Shown: positions 1 to 8,266, counted from the stretch's first letter. The stretch: 64,000 nucleotides of DNA from Flavobacterium sp. N3904 (GCF_025947305.1 NZ_CP110009.1:310001-374000); one strand, 5' to 3'. Numbers and translations are program-made. The notes: generated from the letters alone by a model not told the origin.

Positions 1-1146
1 CAAGGATACCACTTAAATGACTTAGAAAACAACTTCAATTTACCAACTGCAAACATGACCATTGGAGCACAATTGGCAGATGGGGTACGTGTAAACTTAG
101 GAATGTACCTTGCAGCAAGACACCACAACGAAACATGGGTAGAAGGTGGATATTTGCAAATTGACAAACTGGATTTCATTAAAAAAGGACTGTTAAAAAA
201 TGTAATGAAATACACTACCATCAAAATTGGACAAATGGAGAACAACTATGGTGATGCTCACTTTAGAAGAACCAACAATGCCTATGCGATAACAAATGCT
301 TTCATCGGAAACAATGTAATGGATGCCTTCATCACAGAGATGGGTATGGAAGTTTACTATATCCGTAACGGATGGATCAGTATGTTGGGAGCTACCAACT
401 CAAAATTAAACCAAAACGTAGCACCAATTGTTCCTGCAGCGCCAACAGCAGCAGCTCCAAATCCAAATACTACAATTAGTCCAACTATTTTAGCTAAATT
501 TGGATTCGACAAACAATTGGACAAAGATTTGAGAGTAAGAATCACAGCATCATACTACCATACTGCAAATTCAAGCGGTAATCTATACGCATCAGACAGA
601 GCGGGAAGCCGTTACTATGGAGTGATGACTCATGCCGGTACAGTAGGAACTCCTTCAAACATCGGTTCACCAACATCTAACGTTTTTGACCCAACAGCAA
701 ACAAAGACACAGGAAGATTCAATCCTGGATTTGGAAACTGGGCTACATCCTACATGATTAACCCTTTTGTAAAATACAAAGGTCTTGAGTTCTTTGCAAC
801 ATTAGAACGCGCTACTGGTGGAGATGGAAAAGGTGTTGATAAAACTCGTAAAGTGGATCAATATGTTGGAGAATTAATCTACCGTTTTGGAACACACAAT
901 AACCTTTATGTAGGTACAAAATACAATATTGTAAACGGAAAACTAAAAAATGCTGATGCAGATGATGTTACTGTAACAAGATTTGAACCAGCAATTGGTT
1001 GGTATATGACTAAAAACATATTAGCTAAATTTGCTTATACAAACCAAACTTACAAAGGGTATACTCAATTTGTAGGAACACAACCAAATGATTTTTACGG
1101 AGGTAATTACAACGGTATAATGTTTGAAGCAGTTATTTCATTCTAA
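1..1146 (+). CDS. Outer-membrane beta-barrel (porin-like) protein, 5' partial
   Basis: The reading frame is already open at base 1 and runs 381 codons to a stop at 1144-1146, so the N-terminus and signal peptide lie outside the window. The visible protein has many short alternating polar/aromatic strands, glycine/asparagine-rich turns and a C-terminal phenylalanine (ending AVISF), as expected of an outer-membrane barrel inserted by the BAM complex. An Ala/Pro-rich loop lies near bases 420-480. The DDVTVTRFEPAIGWYMTKN stretch near the end resembles porins annotated as phosphate-selective-like, but no residue in view fixes a substrate. The next gene starts 3 nt after the stop, so the two are probably co-transcribed. 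Barrel: fairly sure. Specificity: unknown. Confidence 0.75.
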   Translation, partial: QGYHLNDLENNFNLPTANMTIGAQLADGVRVNLGMYLAARHHNETWVEGGYLQIDKLDFIKKGLLKNVMKYTTIKIGQMENNYGDAHFRRTNNAYAITNAFIGNNVMDAFITEMGMEVYYIRNGWISMLGATNSKLNQNVAPIVPAAPTAAAPNPNTTISPTILAKFGFDKQLDKDLRVRITASYYHTANSSGNLYASDRAGSRYYGVMTHAGTVGTPSNIGSPTSNVFDPTANKDTGRFNPGFGNWATSYMINPFVKYKGLEFFATLERATGGDGKGVDKTRKVDQYVGELIYRFGTHNNLYVGTKYNIVNGKLKNADADDVTVTRFEPAIGWYMTKNILAKFAYTNQTYKGYTQFVGTQPNDFYGGNYNGIMFEAVISF

Positions 1147-1149
1147 ACA

Positions 1150-1704
1150 ATGAGAAGAATATCAATTATAATAATGGGTTTGGCACTTTTCCTTTCATTA
1201 GGAAGTGCTAAACCCATTTCTTTTATAGATGATACCAATCTTATAATAATAGACAGAATAGAGATAGAAATTCAAGGCACCTCGACAGTAGGCAAATACA
1301 ATTGTTCCAATGCCTTCAACAAACGGGATACTATTTTTATAAACTCTTCAGTACAAAATAATCTGAAAGCCGAAATTGCCATGAATAATTTTGATTGTGG
1401 CAATAGAATTATGAATAAAGATCTCAAAACCACAATTATGGTTGACAAATTTCCTAAAAGTTATGTAACCATTTCCAATATCAAACCCTTTGCCACCAAT
1501 TACAAATGCAACCTTAACTTTTTGATTACCAACAAAAACGTTAAGTACAAAGACTTTGTATTAAAAAATTCAAAAGAAAGTCTGGAGGGCACCATTGGTT
1601 TAAAATTCTCAGAACTTGAGCTTGTTCCACCAACCAAAATGGGTGGACTCATAAAAGTAAAAGACGATATTATTGTCAATTTTATTTTGTACAAAAAAAA
1701 GTAA
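1150..1704 (+). CDS. YceI-like exported protein
   Basis: A 184-residue protein with an N-terminal signal peptide (MRRISIIIMGLALFLSLGSA). The rest is beta-rich, with an early IEIQGTSTVGKY segment and repeated lysine/asparagine-rich strands ending in a VKDDIIVNFILYKK strand. This resembles the YceI lipocalin-like fold, which binds isoprenoid-type ligands in some members, although here no ligand can be read from sequence. It begins 3 nt after the barrel gene's stop and is probably its operon partner, acting in the periplasm. The family call rests on overall pattern and is moderate. Ligand and role are unknown. Confidence 0.6.
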   Translation: MRRISIIIMGLALFLSLGSAKPISFIDDTNLIIIDRIEIEIQGTSTVGKYNCSNAFNKRDTIFINSSVQNNLKAEIAMNNFDCGNRIMNKDLKTTIMVDKFPKSYVTISNIKPFATNYKCNLNFLITNKNVKYKDFVLKNSKESLEGTIGLKFSELELVPPTKMGGLIKVKDDIIVNFILYKKK

Positions 1705-1765
1705 TTGTACAGCAGTGTAGAAAAGTAGCATTTGAAGCTAATTACTTCATCAGTTCGTTTCACTC

Positions 1766-1830
1766 GTGTCCGGCTATTCGCTACAATCTTTTATTTTTTA
1801 AAAGAAAAAAAATAAAAGGATTTTCACTGC
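1766..1830. repeat. AT-rich inverted repeat with GC-richer flanks, terminator-like
   Basis: The arms ATCTTTTATTTTTT (1786-1799) and AAAAAATAAAAGGAT (1807-1821) pair with one bulged base. They are flanked by CGTGTCCGGCTATTCGCTA on the left and TTTCACTGCA on the right. From memory, this arrangement (short GC-rich flank, T-rich and A-rich arms, then GGATTTnCACTGC) recurs between genes in flavobacterial genomes. It lies downstream of the YceI-like gene and could terminate that transcript. Confidence 0.45.
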
Positions 1831-2019
1831 AAATGAAGTTCACTGAACTCCGATAAAATTAAAGTAAAATGAAGTAATCTGGGCTAGGGCATTGGTTTCC
1901 AAAAAAAAATTCTTTTTATAAAACTCTTCAGTTTCCACCATCTATTTCCATTAGAAGCACACTATAATAACTTCCCATAAATAAATATCTGTCACAGATA
2001 TTATATCTAAAAAACAAAA

Positions 2020-2240
2020 AAACGTCAAATTTGACGTTGTTGACGTCATACATGGGGTTGTTGACGTCATTTTTGACGTTACTGACGTCATTTTTGACCC
2101 TATACTACGTCATTTTTGACGCTCTAGACGTCATTTTTGACGTTGTTGACGTCAAATTTGACCCTATACCACGTCATTTTTGACGCTCTAGACGTCAAAC
2201 TTGACATTCTGGACGTCAAACTTGGCTTTGTTTAAGTCAC
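2020..2240. repeat. 21-bp periodic TGACGTCA array
   Basis: Ten ACGTCA cores start at 2022, 2043, 2064, 2085, 2107, 2128, 2149, 2171, 2192 and 2213. The spacings are 21, 21, 21, 22, 21, 21, 22, 21 and 21 bp. Most cores sit in the palindrome GACGTC, and units also carry a TTTTTGACG half-element. The first 18 bases (2021-2038) are a perfect palindrome. The array fades after 2220 into degenerate copies (AAGTCA near 2234). A period of 21 bp is two helical turns, so all cores face the same side of the DNA. Its function is unknown. Confidence 0.85.
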
Positions 2241-2311
2241 ATATAGGATTACTGTCGTTATTTTTTACGTTTTTTGAGTAATTTTAAAAAGCTTCATAAG
2301 AAAAGGTTTGA

Positions 2312-2755
2312 CTATTTATTATAAAAACTAATTTTACCAGCATTAGCTATAAAAGTATTATTTTTTTCTACTCCAATATTAATTTCATCAATTGCAACAT
2401 TAATACTATCATACTTTTTATTGAAAATAATTTTATTGTTAAATCTATCAACTATTGAATATTTAAAAAAATAAAAAGTATAAAACTCACCATTAGTCGA
2501 ATAATAAAAATTTAAATCTGATTCAATAAACGGAATCTTTTTAGTTATTCTACCACTAACTGTATTAAATTCAGACTGAATATAAGTTCCTCTTTCATAC
2601 ATTTCTCGTAATGTAGCAGTATCTTTTATGGATGTCATAGCTATATTAAAATTTGTATTATTTTTAAAAGTAAAAAAAATAGTCTCTTCAGCACATTTTG
2701 TACTCAAAAGAGACATAGCAATAACGAAAATAAACAAATTTAGTTTCAATTTCAT
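2312..2755 (-). CDS. Hypothetical exported protein
   Basis: A 147-residue protein starting MKLKLNLFIFVIAMSLLSTKCAEE. The hydrophobic N-terminus is a signal peptide. A cysteine at position 21 suggests a lipoprotein, but Lys at -1 does not match the usual lipobox, so lipidation is doubtful. The rest is short beta strands rich in Asn, Phe and Tyr, without a family I recognise. It stands alone, facing the 21-bp repeat array just beyond its 3' end and the O-methyltransferase gene on its other side. Confidence 0.6.
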   Translation of the reverse strand: MKLKLNLFIFVIAMSLLSTKCAEETIFFTFKNNTNFNIAMTSIKDTATLREMYERGTYIQSEFNTVSGRITKKIPFIESDLNFYYSTNGEFYTFYFFKYSIVDRFNNKIIFNKKYDSINVAIDEINIGVEKNNTFIANAGKISFYNK

Positions 2756-2868
2756 GATGCAATTATTTTGAAATGTATAAAAAACGCAACCTTGATTATT
2801 TTTAAAAACCCATATTCAAACCATTTACAAAATCAAATATAACTCCTTTTTTATAAATGTTAAATGAA

Positions 2869-2876
2869 TAACTTTG
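2869..2876 (+). promoter_or_regulatory. -7 promoter box of the O-methyltransferase gene
   Basis: TAACTTTG matches the Bacteroidota -7 consensus TAnnTTTG and ends 25 nt before the ATG. No TTTG is seen at the -33 position. Confidence 0.55.
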
Positions 2877-2901
2877 TGGCAAATTTCAACACCACACAAT
2901 A

Positions 2902-3543
2902 ATGCATTTCATTTCCCAAGAATTAGAAGATTATATAGAACAACATTCCGAAAAAGAACCTGCATTGCTGGCGGCTTTAAATAAAGAAACTTATCAAAAA
3001 ATATTATTGCCCAGAATGCTGAGCGGTCATTTTCAGGGACGTGTTTTGAGTATGCTATCCAAATTAATTAGACCGGTAAATATCCTGGAAATTGGAACGT
3101 ACACGGGCTACTCGGCTTTGTGCTTGTGCGAAGGCATACAGGAAAACGGGCAGTTGCATACGATTGACATCAAGGAAGAATTGGTTGATTTTCAGCGCAA
3201 GCATTTTGACAAATCTCCTTGGGGAAAGCAAATTGTGCAACATTTGGGAGAAGCTGTCGCTATTATCCCGAAACTGGATTTAAAATTTGATTTGGTTTTC
3301 ATTGATGCCGACAAAGAAAATTACTTAAACTATTTTGAAATGATTTTGCCCAAAATGAACAAAGGCGGTATTATTTTATCCGATAATGTTTTGTGGAGCG
3401 GCAAAGTTTTGGAACCGATTCATCCCAATGACATCAGTACCAAAATTCTGGTCGAATACAATCAATTGCTTAAAAATGACCCACGAGTAGAAACTGTTTT
3501 ATTGCCTATTCGTGATGGATTGACGGTAAGTAGGGTGATTTAA
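2902..3543 (+). CDS. SAM-dependent O-methyltransferase (family 3)
   Basis: A 213-residue class I methyltransferase of the caffeoyl-CoA/catechol O-methyltransferase type. The SAM-binding motif LEIGTYTGYSAL is at about 62-73. The acidic ribose-contact strand TIDI is at 87-90. The metal/substrate region DLVFIDADKENY is at 130-141 and continues to Asp161-Asn162 (DNVLWSGKV), the usual divalent-metal ligands. Length is normal for the bacterial family. It is a single-gene transcript: its own -7 box lies at 2869-2876 and a strong hairpin follows the stop. The methyl acceptor cannot be read from the sequence. Confidence 0.88.
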   Translation: MHFISQELEDYIEQHSEKEPALLAALNKETYQKILLPRMLSGHFQGRVLSMLSKLIRPVNILEIGTYTGYSALCLCEGIQENGQLHTIDIKEELVDFQRKHFDKSPWGKQIVQHLGEAVAIIPKLDLKFDLVFIDADKENYLNYFEMILPKMNKGGIILSDNVLWSGKVLEPIHPNDISTKILVEYNQLLKNDPRVETVLLPIRDGLTVSRVI

Positions 3544-3550
3544 AATTCAA

Positions 3551-3584
3551 AAAAAAATCCGATTCTAACGAATCGGATTTTTTT
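3551..3584. terminator. Bidirectional terminator between O-methyltransferase and PAP2 genes
   Basis: The stem AATCCGATTC / GAATCGGATT has a TAAC loop, with an A-run on the left and a T-run on the right, so it can work on both strands. It overlaps the last codons of the minus-strand PAP2 gene, whose stop is at 3565-3567. Confidence 0.85.
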
Positions 3585-4152
3585 TACCTTCTGAAATAAT
3601 TTCCTTTTTGATCGCCCATTGGTAGGCTTTATACATTGCATATCCAGTAATTAGTCCACACAAATAACCCGAAAGAATATCCAGTGGGTAATGCAAACCT
3701 AAATAAATACGGCTGTAAGCAAAAATTAAAGGCCATAGAAATAGAAATCCAAAATATTTGAATTGTTTCTTAAAGATAAGATACAAAAAGGTCGAAACTG
3801 CCATGGTATTGGCCGCATGTCCTGAGAAAAAACCAAACGAAGTACGCACTTGAACGACTCTTATAAAAGTATTGATTTCGGGATTACTGCAAGGTCTTAA
3901 TCGCTTGAAAGTAAATTTAAACACATTGGTTATTTGATCTGTTGCAGCTACAAGAACAGCAACAAAAAGCAATAAATACAGTGTTTGTTTGATTCCTAGT
4001 TTTTTATAAATGAGATAAAATAGAAGTAAAAAAAAAGGAATCCAATTGACTTGTTTGGTCATAAAAAGCCAAAAACCGTCATACGTTTCGGACCCTAAAC
4101 CATTGAGATAAATAAATAATTGTGTATCTAGAGAAAGTATTTTTTCAAGCAT
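3565..4152 (-). CDS. PAP2-family membrane phosphatase
   Basis: A 195-residue integral membrane phosphatase with five to six hydrophobic segments. All three phosphatase motifs are present: K79-x6-R86-P87 (KFTFKRLRP), S110-G111-H112 (FFSGHAAN), and S147-R148-x5-H154-x3-D158 (SRIYLGLHYPLD). Such enzymes dephosphorylate lipid phosphates such as undecaprenyl pyrophosphate, phosphatidic acid or lipid A, and the substrate here is not determined. The start ATG overlaps the stop of the upstream Tat gene by one base (TAATG), indicating translational coupling. The C-terminus runs into the bidirectional terminator. Confidence 0.9.
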   Translation of the reverse strand: MLEKILSLDTQLFIYLNGLGSETYDGFWLFMTKQVNWIPFFLLLFYLIYKKLGIKQTLYLLLFVAVLVAATDQITNVFKFTFKRLRPCSNPEINTFIRVVQVRTSFGFFSGHAANTMAVSTFLYLIFKKQFKYFGFLFLWPLIFAYSRIYLGLHYPLDILSGYLCGLITGYAMYKAYQWAIKKEIISEGKKNPIR

Positions 4153-4550
4153 TACATTTGGCGTTTTACAGGACCTGTTAAATCGTCTAAAAGTGGTGTA
4201 CCATCTGGATTTGTAGTACCACTTATCACACTGTCTTTGGTTTTATTTACTTCGGATGTGAATGTATCTGCAATTCCAGAAAATGTATTGGATGTTTCCC
4301 CTAAAAGATTAGTCTTGGCTTTATTGATTTCAGAATTGATACCACCCGTTATGTCGTTCAACATTTTCTGATCAAAACCGTTGGCCTCTGCTCCTTTTTG
4401 AATCTCACTTTTGATGTCATTGGTTGCATTTTTAAGCTGTGCCATCGCTTTACCCATTGTTCTTGCCATTTCAGGCACTTTATCAGACCCAAAAAGCATC
4501 AATACGATAAACATGATAAAAACTAATTCGCCTCCTCCTATTCCAAACAT
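4152..4550 (-). CDS. tatA: Twin-arginine translocase subunit TatA/TatB family
   Basis: A 132-residue protein with the TatA/B architecture: a short N-terminal transmembrane helix (ELVFIMFIVLMLFGSDKVPE), the conserved Phe-Gly hinge, then an amphipathic helix (MARTMGKAMAQLKNATNDIK) and a hydrophilic tail. It forms part of the pore that exports folded proteins across the inner membrane. At 132 residues it is longer than a minimal TatA, so TatB is possible. No tatC lies in the window. It is the first gene of a two-gene operon with the PAP2 phosphatase, with a -7 box at 4570-4577. Confidence 0.88.
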   Translation of the reverse strand: MFGIGGGELVFIMFIVLMLFGSDKVPEMARTMGKAMAQLKNATNDIKSEIQKGAEANGFDQKMLNDITGGINSEINKAKTNLLGETSNTFSGIADTFTSEVNKTKDSVISGTTNPDGTPLLDDLTGPVKRQM

Positions 4551-4569
4551 AATTTTTGTATTTAATGAG

Positions 4570-4577
4570 CAAAGATA
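4570..4577 (-). promoter_or_regulatory. -7 promoter box of the Tat/PAP2 operon
   Basis: CAAAGATA on the plus strand reads TATCTTTG on the minus strand, matching TAnnTTTG, 19 nt before the ATG. No clear -33 box. Confidence 0.5.
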
Positions 4578-4622
4578 TTAAAATTTGAAACTTAGTCTTT
4601 TAAAATTGTCTTAAAAAAAATT

Positions 4623-4676
4623 GCTAAGACACTAAGTTATTAAGCTTTAAAAATCTTAATAACTTAGCACCTTAGC
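4623..4676. repeat. Intergenic hairpin element (TTAAGCTTTAAAAA family)
   Basis: A perfect 12-bp stem, TAAGTTATTAAG (4633-4644) with CTTAATAACTTA (4655-4666), is extended outward by GCTAAG (4623-4628) and CTTAGC (4671-4676) with three mismatches between. The loop CTTTAAAAAT matches a second element at 11853-11922. It sits just beyond the 3' end of the M1 peptidase gene and upstream of the Tat operon promoter. Confidence 0.7.
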
Positions 4677-4699
4677 AACTCAGTGCCTACTTTCTTAAA

Positions 4700-6943
4700 T
4701 TAATCAAATTTTGATTTTACCTCTACTTTAGGCCAAGCATTATTGGTCACATCAATATCGGCAGTTTCCAGTTTTGGATCGATTAGAATTTGCTTGATTG
4801 CTTTATCTGTTGCATAAACCTTTTTGGCTGTTTCATTGTTTTTTCTCCAAATTTGTGCTGGATATTTGTAATTATCAACTGTTCCGTCTTCGTATGTAAT
4901 TTGAACAATAATTGGCATTGGCATTCCGCCTGGCTTATTGAACTCTACCTCGTAAAAATATTTTGGGTTTTTCAAAGTTGCTTTTTCTTCTGCTGAAAGA
5001 TTTTGATTAATATAATCTGAAAGTAGTTTCACTTCATCAATTTGCAAAGCTTTCTTAGAAGCAGGGTTCAATTCGGCATTATCTCCAGCAATCAAATAAA
5101 CAAACGGTCCTTTTTCTTGCCCAGAACGACCTTTTCTCACTTTGGCATCTTTTAGAGCGGCAGTTGGAGTTTCTGTAACATAATATTGTTTTACCTCATT
5201 AATCCCAATATCTACAAAATCTGTTGAATAAAACCATCCTCTAAAAAACCAATCCAAATCGACTGCCGAAGCATCTTCCATAGTACGGAAAAAGTCCTCT
5301 GGAGTTGGGTGTTTGAATTTCCAACGATTAGCATAAACTTTGAATGCATAGTCAAACAGCTCACGACCCATAATCGTTTCTCTAAGAATATTAAGTCCCG
5401 TTGCCGGTTTTCCATATGCATTATTTCCAAACTGAATAATACCCTCAGAATTCGACATAATTGGTTCCAAGAACTTTTGATCACCACTCATATAGGGAAC
5501 AATATTTTTGGCTGGGCCACGTCTGGAAGGAAAATTAGTTCCTAATTCCTGTTCAGCCATATATTCCATAAAAGAATTTAAGCCCTCATCCATCCATGTC
5601 CACTGACGCTCGTCTGAATTTACAATCATTGGAAAAAAATTGTGTCCCACTTCATGTATCACAACACCAATCATTCCGTTTTTTATTTGTTCACTAGTCA
5701 CTCCGTTTTCATCAGGACGACCAAAATTCCAACAAATCATAGGATATTCCATTCCTTGGTCTTCTGCCGAAACAGAAACTGCTTTTGGATAAGGGTAATC
5801 AAAAGTGTGGGAAGAATAACTTTTTAAAGTATGAGCAACTGTTTTGGTGGAAGTTTCTCCCCAAAGCGGATTGGCCTCTTTTGGATACACCGATTCTGCC
5901 ATAACCACTTTACCACCCAATTGCACCGCCATTGCATCATAAATAAATTTTCTTGACGTTGCTATTCCAAAATCCCTAACGTTCTTAGCGCTAAATTTCC
6001 ATGTTTTTTTCTTATCAGAAAACCCTTTTTCGGCCGCTTCCGCTTCCGCTTGAGTTACAATAACCACAGGTTTATCAAATGATTTTTGAGCCAATGCATA
6101 TCTTTTGACTTGTTCTGGAGTAAACACTTCGCTTCTGTTCATCAACTCTCCTGTTGCATCCATAACATGATCTGCTGGAACAGTAATGTTTACATCAAAA
6201 TTCCCAAAAGGCAAAGCAAATTCTCCTCCACCCCAAAACTGCATATTCTGCCAGCCTTCAACATCATTGTACACTGCCATTCTTGGATAAAACTGTGCAA
6301 TTACATATAATCTGTTATTTTCTTTTTCGAATAATTCGTATCCCGAACGACCTCCGTCTTGTTGGTAATTATTGATATTGTACCACCATTTTATAGAAAA
6401 AGACATAGTCGTACCCGGCTTCATTGGTGTTGCCAGATTGATACGCATCATCGTTTGATTTATTGTATAGGACAAAGGATTTCCTTTCGCATCTTTTACA
6501 TATTCAATGTTAAAGCCACGATCTAAACCTTGCTTCAAATATTCGTTTGCAAATTTATTTACGGGCAGAACTTGGTCAATTTTTTCGCTTTCCGCCAATG
6601 GAGATTGCGAAGATTTGGCAGCTTGATTTTGATCCAGCTGTATCCATAAATACTCCAAATTGTCGGGAGAATTATTATAATAAGTAATGGTTTCTGAACC
6701 ACTTAATTTAGCGTTTTTATCATCTAGTTCCACATCGATTTTATAATCGGCTTGCTGTTGATAATATGCTGGACCTGGGGCTCCTGATGCAGTACGAAAC
6801 ATATTGGGCGTAGCCAATAAATCATACATTTGACTGAACTTATTGGTGTCATACTTTCCCGGTTGTTTTGCTGGAGCAGTAACCGCTTTTTCCTGCGCCA
6901 ATAAAATAGAGGGAAGAATAAATAATAATGAGAATTTTTTCAT
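4700..6943 (-). CDS. M1-family metallopeptidase, secreted
   Basis: A 747-residue protein with a signal peptide (MKKFSLLFILPSILLAQ). The M1 gluzincin zinc site is complete: H430-E431-x2-H434 (VIHEVGHN) and the third ligand E453 (WMDEGLNS). The GMEYP stretch at 397-401 stands where M1 enzymes have GxMEN. The N-terminal half is the usual beta-sandwich that caps the active site, and a long C-terminal region follows. It probably trims peptides in the periplasm or at the surface. It lies 64 nt downstream of a DUF6702-like gene on the same strand, and the three genes from 8266 down to 4700 look like one operon. Confidence 0.9.
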   Translation of the reverse strand: MKKFSLLFILPSILLAQEKAVTAPAKQPGKYDTNKFSQMYDLLATPNMFRTASGAPGPAYYQQQADYKIDVELDDKNAKLSGSETITYYNNSPDNLEYLWIQLDQNQAAKSSQSPLAESEKIDQVLPVNKFANEYLKQGLDRGFNIEYVKDAKGNPLSYTINQTMMRINLATPMKPGTTMSFSIKWWYNINNYQQDGGRSGYELFEKENNRLYVIAQFYPRMAVYNDVEGWQNMQFWGGGEFALPFGNFDVNITVPADHVMDATGELMNRSEVFTPEQVKRYALAQKSFDKPVVIVTQAEAEAAEKGFSDKKKTWKFSAKNVRDFGIATSRKFIYDAMAVQLGGKVVMAESVYPKEANPLWGETSTKTVAHTLKSYSSHTFDYPYPKAVSVSAEDQGMEYPMICWNFGRPDENGVTSEQIKNGMIGVVIHEVGHNFFPMIVNSDERQWTWMDEGLNSFMEYMAEQELGTNFPSRRGPAKNIVPYMSGDQKFLEPIMSNSEGIIQFGNNAYGKPATGLNILRETIMGRELFDYAFKVYANRWKFKHPTPEDFFRTMEDASAVDLDWFFRGWFYSTDFVDIGINEVKQYYVTETPTAALKDAKVRKGRSGQEKGPFVYLIAGDNAELNPASKKALQIDEVKLLSDYINQNLSAEEKATLKNPKYFYEVEFNKPGGMPMPIIVQITYEDGTVDNYKYPAQIWRKNNETAKKVYATDKAIKQILIDPKLETADIDVTNNAWPKVEVKSKFD

Positions 6944-7007
6944 AAACTAGAATTGGGTTAATTTAGGGCGTGAAAATAACAATTATAATTAGATTTGTTA
7001 TTATCTG

Positions 7008-7511
7008 TCAATATTTTAACACTTGTTTTGTAGAAGAGTCTGTAAAAAGGAAACTGTTTTTAATGCCAAAAGCAGTTATATGAACAATGTTTTGCTGTTC
7101 TGAAATCCAATCTATCAAGACAGAATTGTTGATTTCGAGTGAAGTGATTTTAGATATTTCTTTTACATTCAAATAACAAACAAGTACATCTCCATCTATT
7201 TCTTTACTTAAGAAATTCATGGTTTTTGTTTGTCCGTTTACTTTTAAAGAGAAATTCTCGGCAAGATATTTTTTAAGTAAAATTAATCCTTCTTCGGTTT
7301 CCTTATCGCCGCCAATAAAGAGTTTTTTTTTGTATTTTTTCTCCAAAGCCTTATTCAAGTCGTCCAAAAAAATACGCGCAGTAATTTGAAGCATCTTCTT
7401 CTCGGGAGCATAATTTATTTGATAAATCGCCATATAAAATTTATGAACGCCAAAACTGCTCAATGAGAGTAAAAAAACACTAAAGAATATACAAACAATT
7501 ATTTTTTTCAT
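7008..7511 (-). CDS. DUF6702-like exported protein
   Basis: A 167-residue protein with a clear signal peptide (MKKIIVCIFFSVFLLSLSSFG) followed by HKFYMAIYQINYAPEKKMLQ, the opening typical of the DUF6702 family of Bacteroidota. The remainder alternates strands and helices and contains no catalytic motif I can name. Its ATG overlaps the stop of the upstream CarboxypepD_reg-like gene by 4 nt (ATGA), so translation is coupled. The M1 peptidase gene follows. From memory, this gene order recurs in flavobacteria and suggests a role linked to that peptidase. Confidence 0.72.
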   Translation of the reverse strand: MKKIIVCIFFSVFLLSLSSFGVHKFYMAIYQINYAPEKKMLQITARIFLDDLNKALEKKYKKKLFIGGDKETEEGLILLKKYLAENFSLKVNGQTKTMNFLSKEIDGDVLVCYLNVKEISKITSLEINNSVLIDWISEQQNIVHITAFGIKNSFLFTDSSTKQVLKY

Positions 7512-8266
7512 TTTTCAAAAGTAGCAATTTTTTTAAACTCGACGTTTTTAGAAATCAAAAAATCCATGATTTCAAATTGCTGATTTTGAGAAATAAATGT
7601 TTTAGATTTTGGATCGTTTTCGCAAAATAAAAGAAACAGACCAACTTGATCCTCATGCAGCTTTAAATCATTTACAAAAAACGAATAACTGACGCTTTGT
7701 AATGCAACCGATGTAAAACTCATATCCGAAACTAAATCGGATTTCTCAGGATTGTTTTTTAATAAATTTTTAAAAATTTTATTATAAACCCGAATGACAT
7801 CCAAATTATTTGGGTCTCCTGTCCCGGTAGGCGGTATTAAATTATTGACTGGAGACGACATTTTATCACCATAATATTGAGTGTCAACTATTTTTTGTGT
7901 GTTTCCAAATTCAGGATGAGGACCATTTTTGGCATATACCACAACTTCTATCAATTGATTCGCAATAGCATTCAATTTTACTCTAAAAAAGGAAGTTTTG
8001 ATATCATTGTCTGAAAGAACTATTCTTTTTGATTTGAATCCTAAACTTGTAAAAACCAATGTGTCTTTTACTTTTGCCAATATACTAAAATGCCCTTGGG
8101 GGTCAATAATTGAACCTGTTTTTGCATTCAGATTAAAAACCAAACCGTTCTCTACTGCAATTGAATCATTTACTGCTTTTCCATGTACCGTTTTTCTTGT
8201 CAGGACTTGACTAAAACCAAATTGAAAACACAACAACAAAATTAGAATTCTTAGTTTACCGTTCAT
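7508..8266 (-). CDS. CarboxypepD_reg-like exported protein
   Basis: I place the start at 8266, which gives 252 residues. The protein then begins with a good signal peptide (MNGKLRILILLLCFQFGFSQ); a longer in-frame start at 8314 would put 16 polar residues before it. After the signal comes a carboxypeptidase regulatory-like beta-sandwich: VHGKAVNDSIAVENGLVFN, then IDPQGHFSILAKVKDTLVFT, then SLGFKSKRIVL. This domain also opens SusC/TonB-receptor proteins, but no barrel follows here. Its stop overlaps the DUF6702-like start by 4 nt. Confidence 0.75.
   Translation of the reverse strand: MNGKLRILILLLCFQFGFSQVLTRKTVHGKAVNDSIAVENGLVFNLNAKTGSIIDPQGHFSILAKVKDTLVFTSLGFKSKRIVLSDNDIKTSFFRVKLNAIANQLIEVVVYAKNGPHPEFGNTQKIVDTQYYGDKMSSPVNNLIPPTGTGDPNNLDVIRVYNKIFKNLLKNNPEKSDLVSDMSFTSVALQSVSYSFFVNDLKLHEDQVGLFLLFCENDPKSKTFISQNQQFEIMDFLISKNVEFKKIATFEK

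Larger units (their letters stand above)
1705..2311. other. Long non-coding gap with two repeat structures
   Basis: About 600 bases without a convincing gene. The left part holds an AT-rich inverted repeat around 1786-1821. The middle (1840-2020) shows nothing I can name. The right part holds the 21-bp periodic TGACGTCA array. Frames through the array are broken by stops and by two 22-bp spacings, so I do not read it as protein-coding. Confidence 0.7.

Noticed and set aside
2020..2240. Possible CRISPR array because of regular spacing
   Set aside because: The period is only 21-22 bp, with no 24-40 bp repeats or unique spacers of similar length, and no cas genes nearby.
1705..2311. Remnant of an insertion sequence
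   Set aside because: No transposase fragment or terminal repeats with target duplications are visible in the gap.
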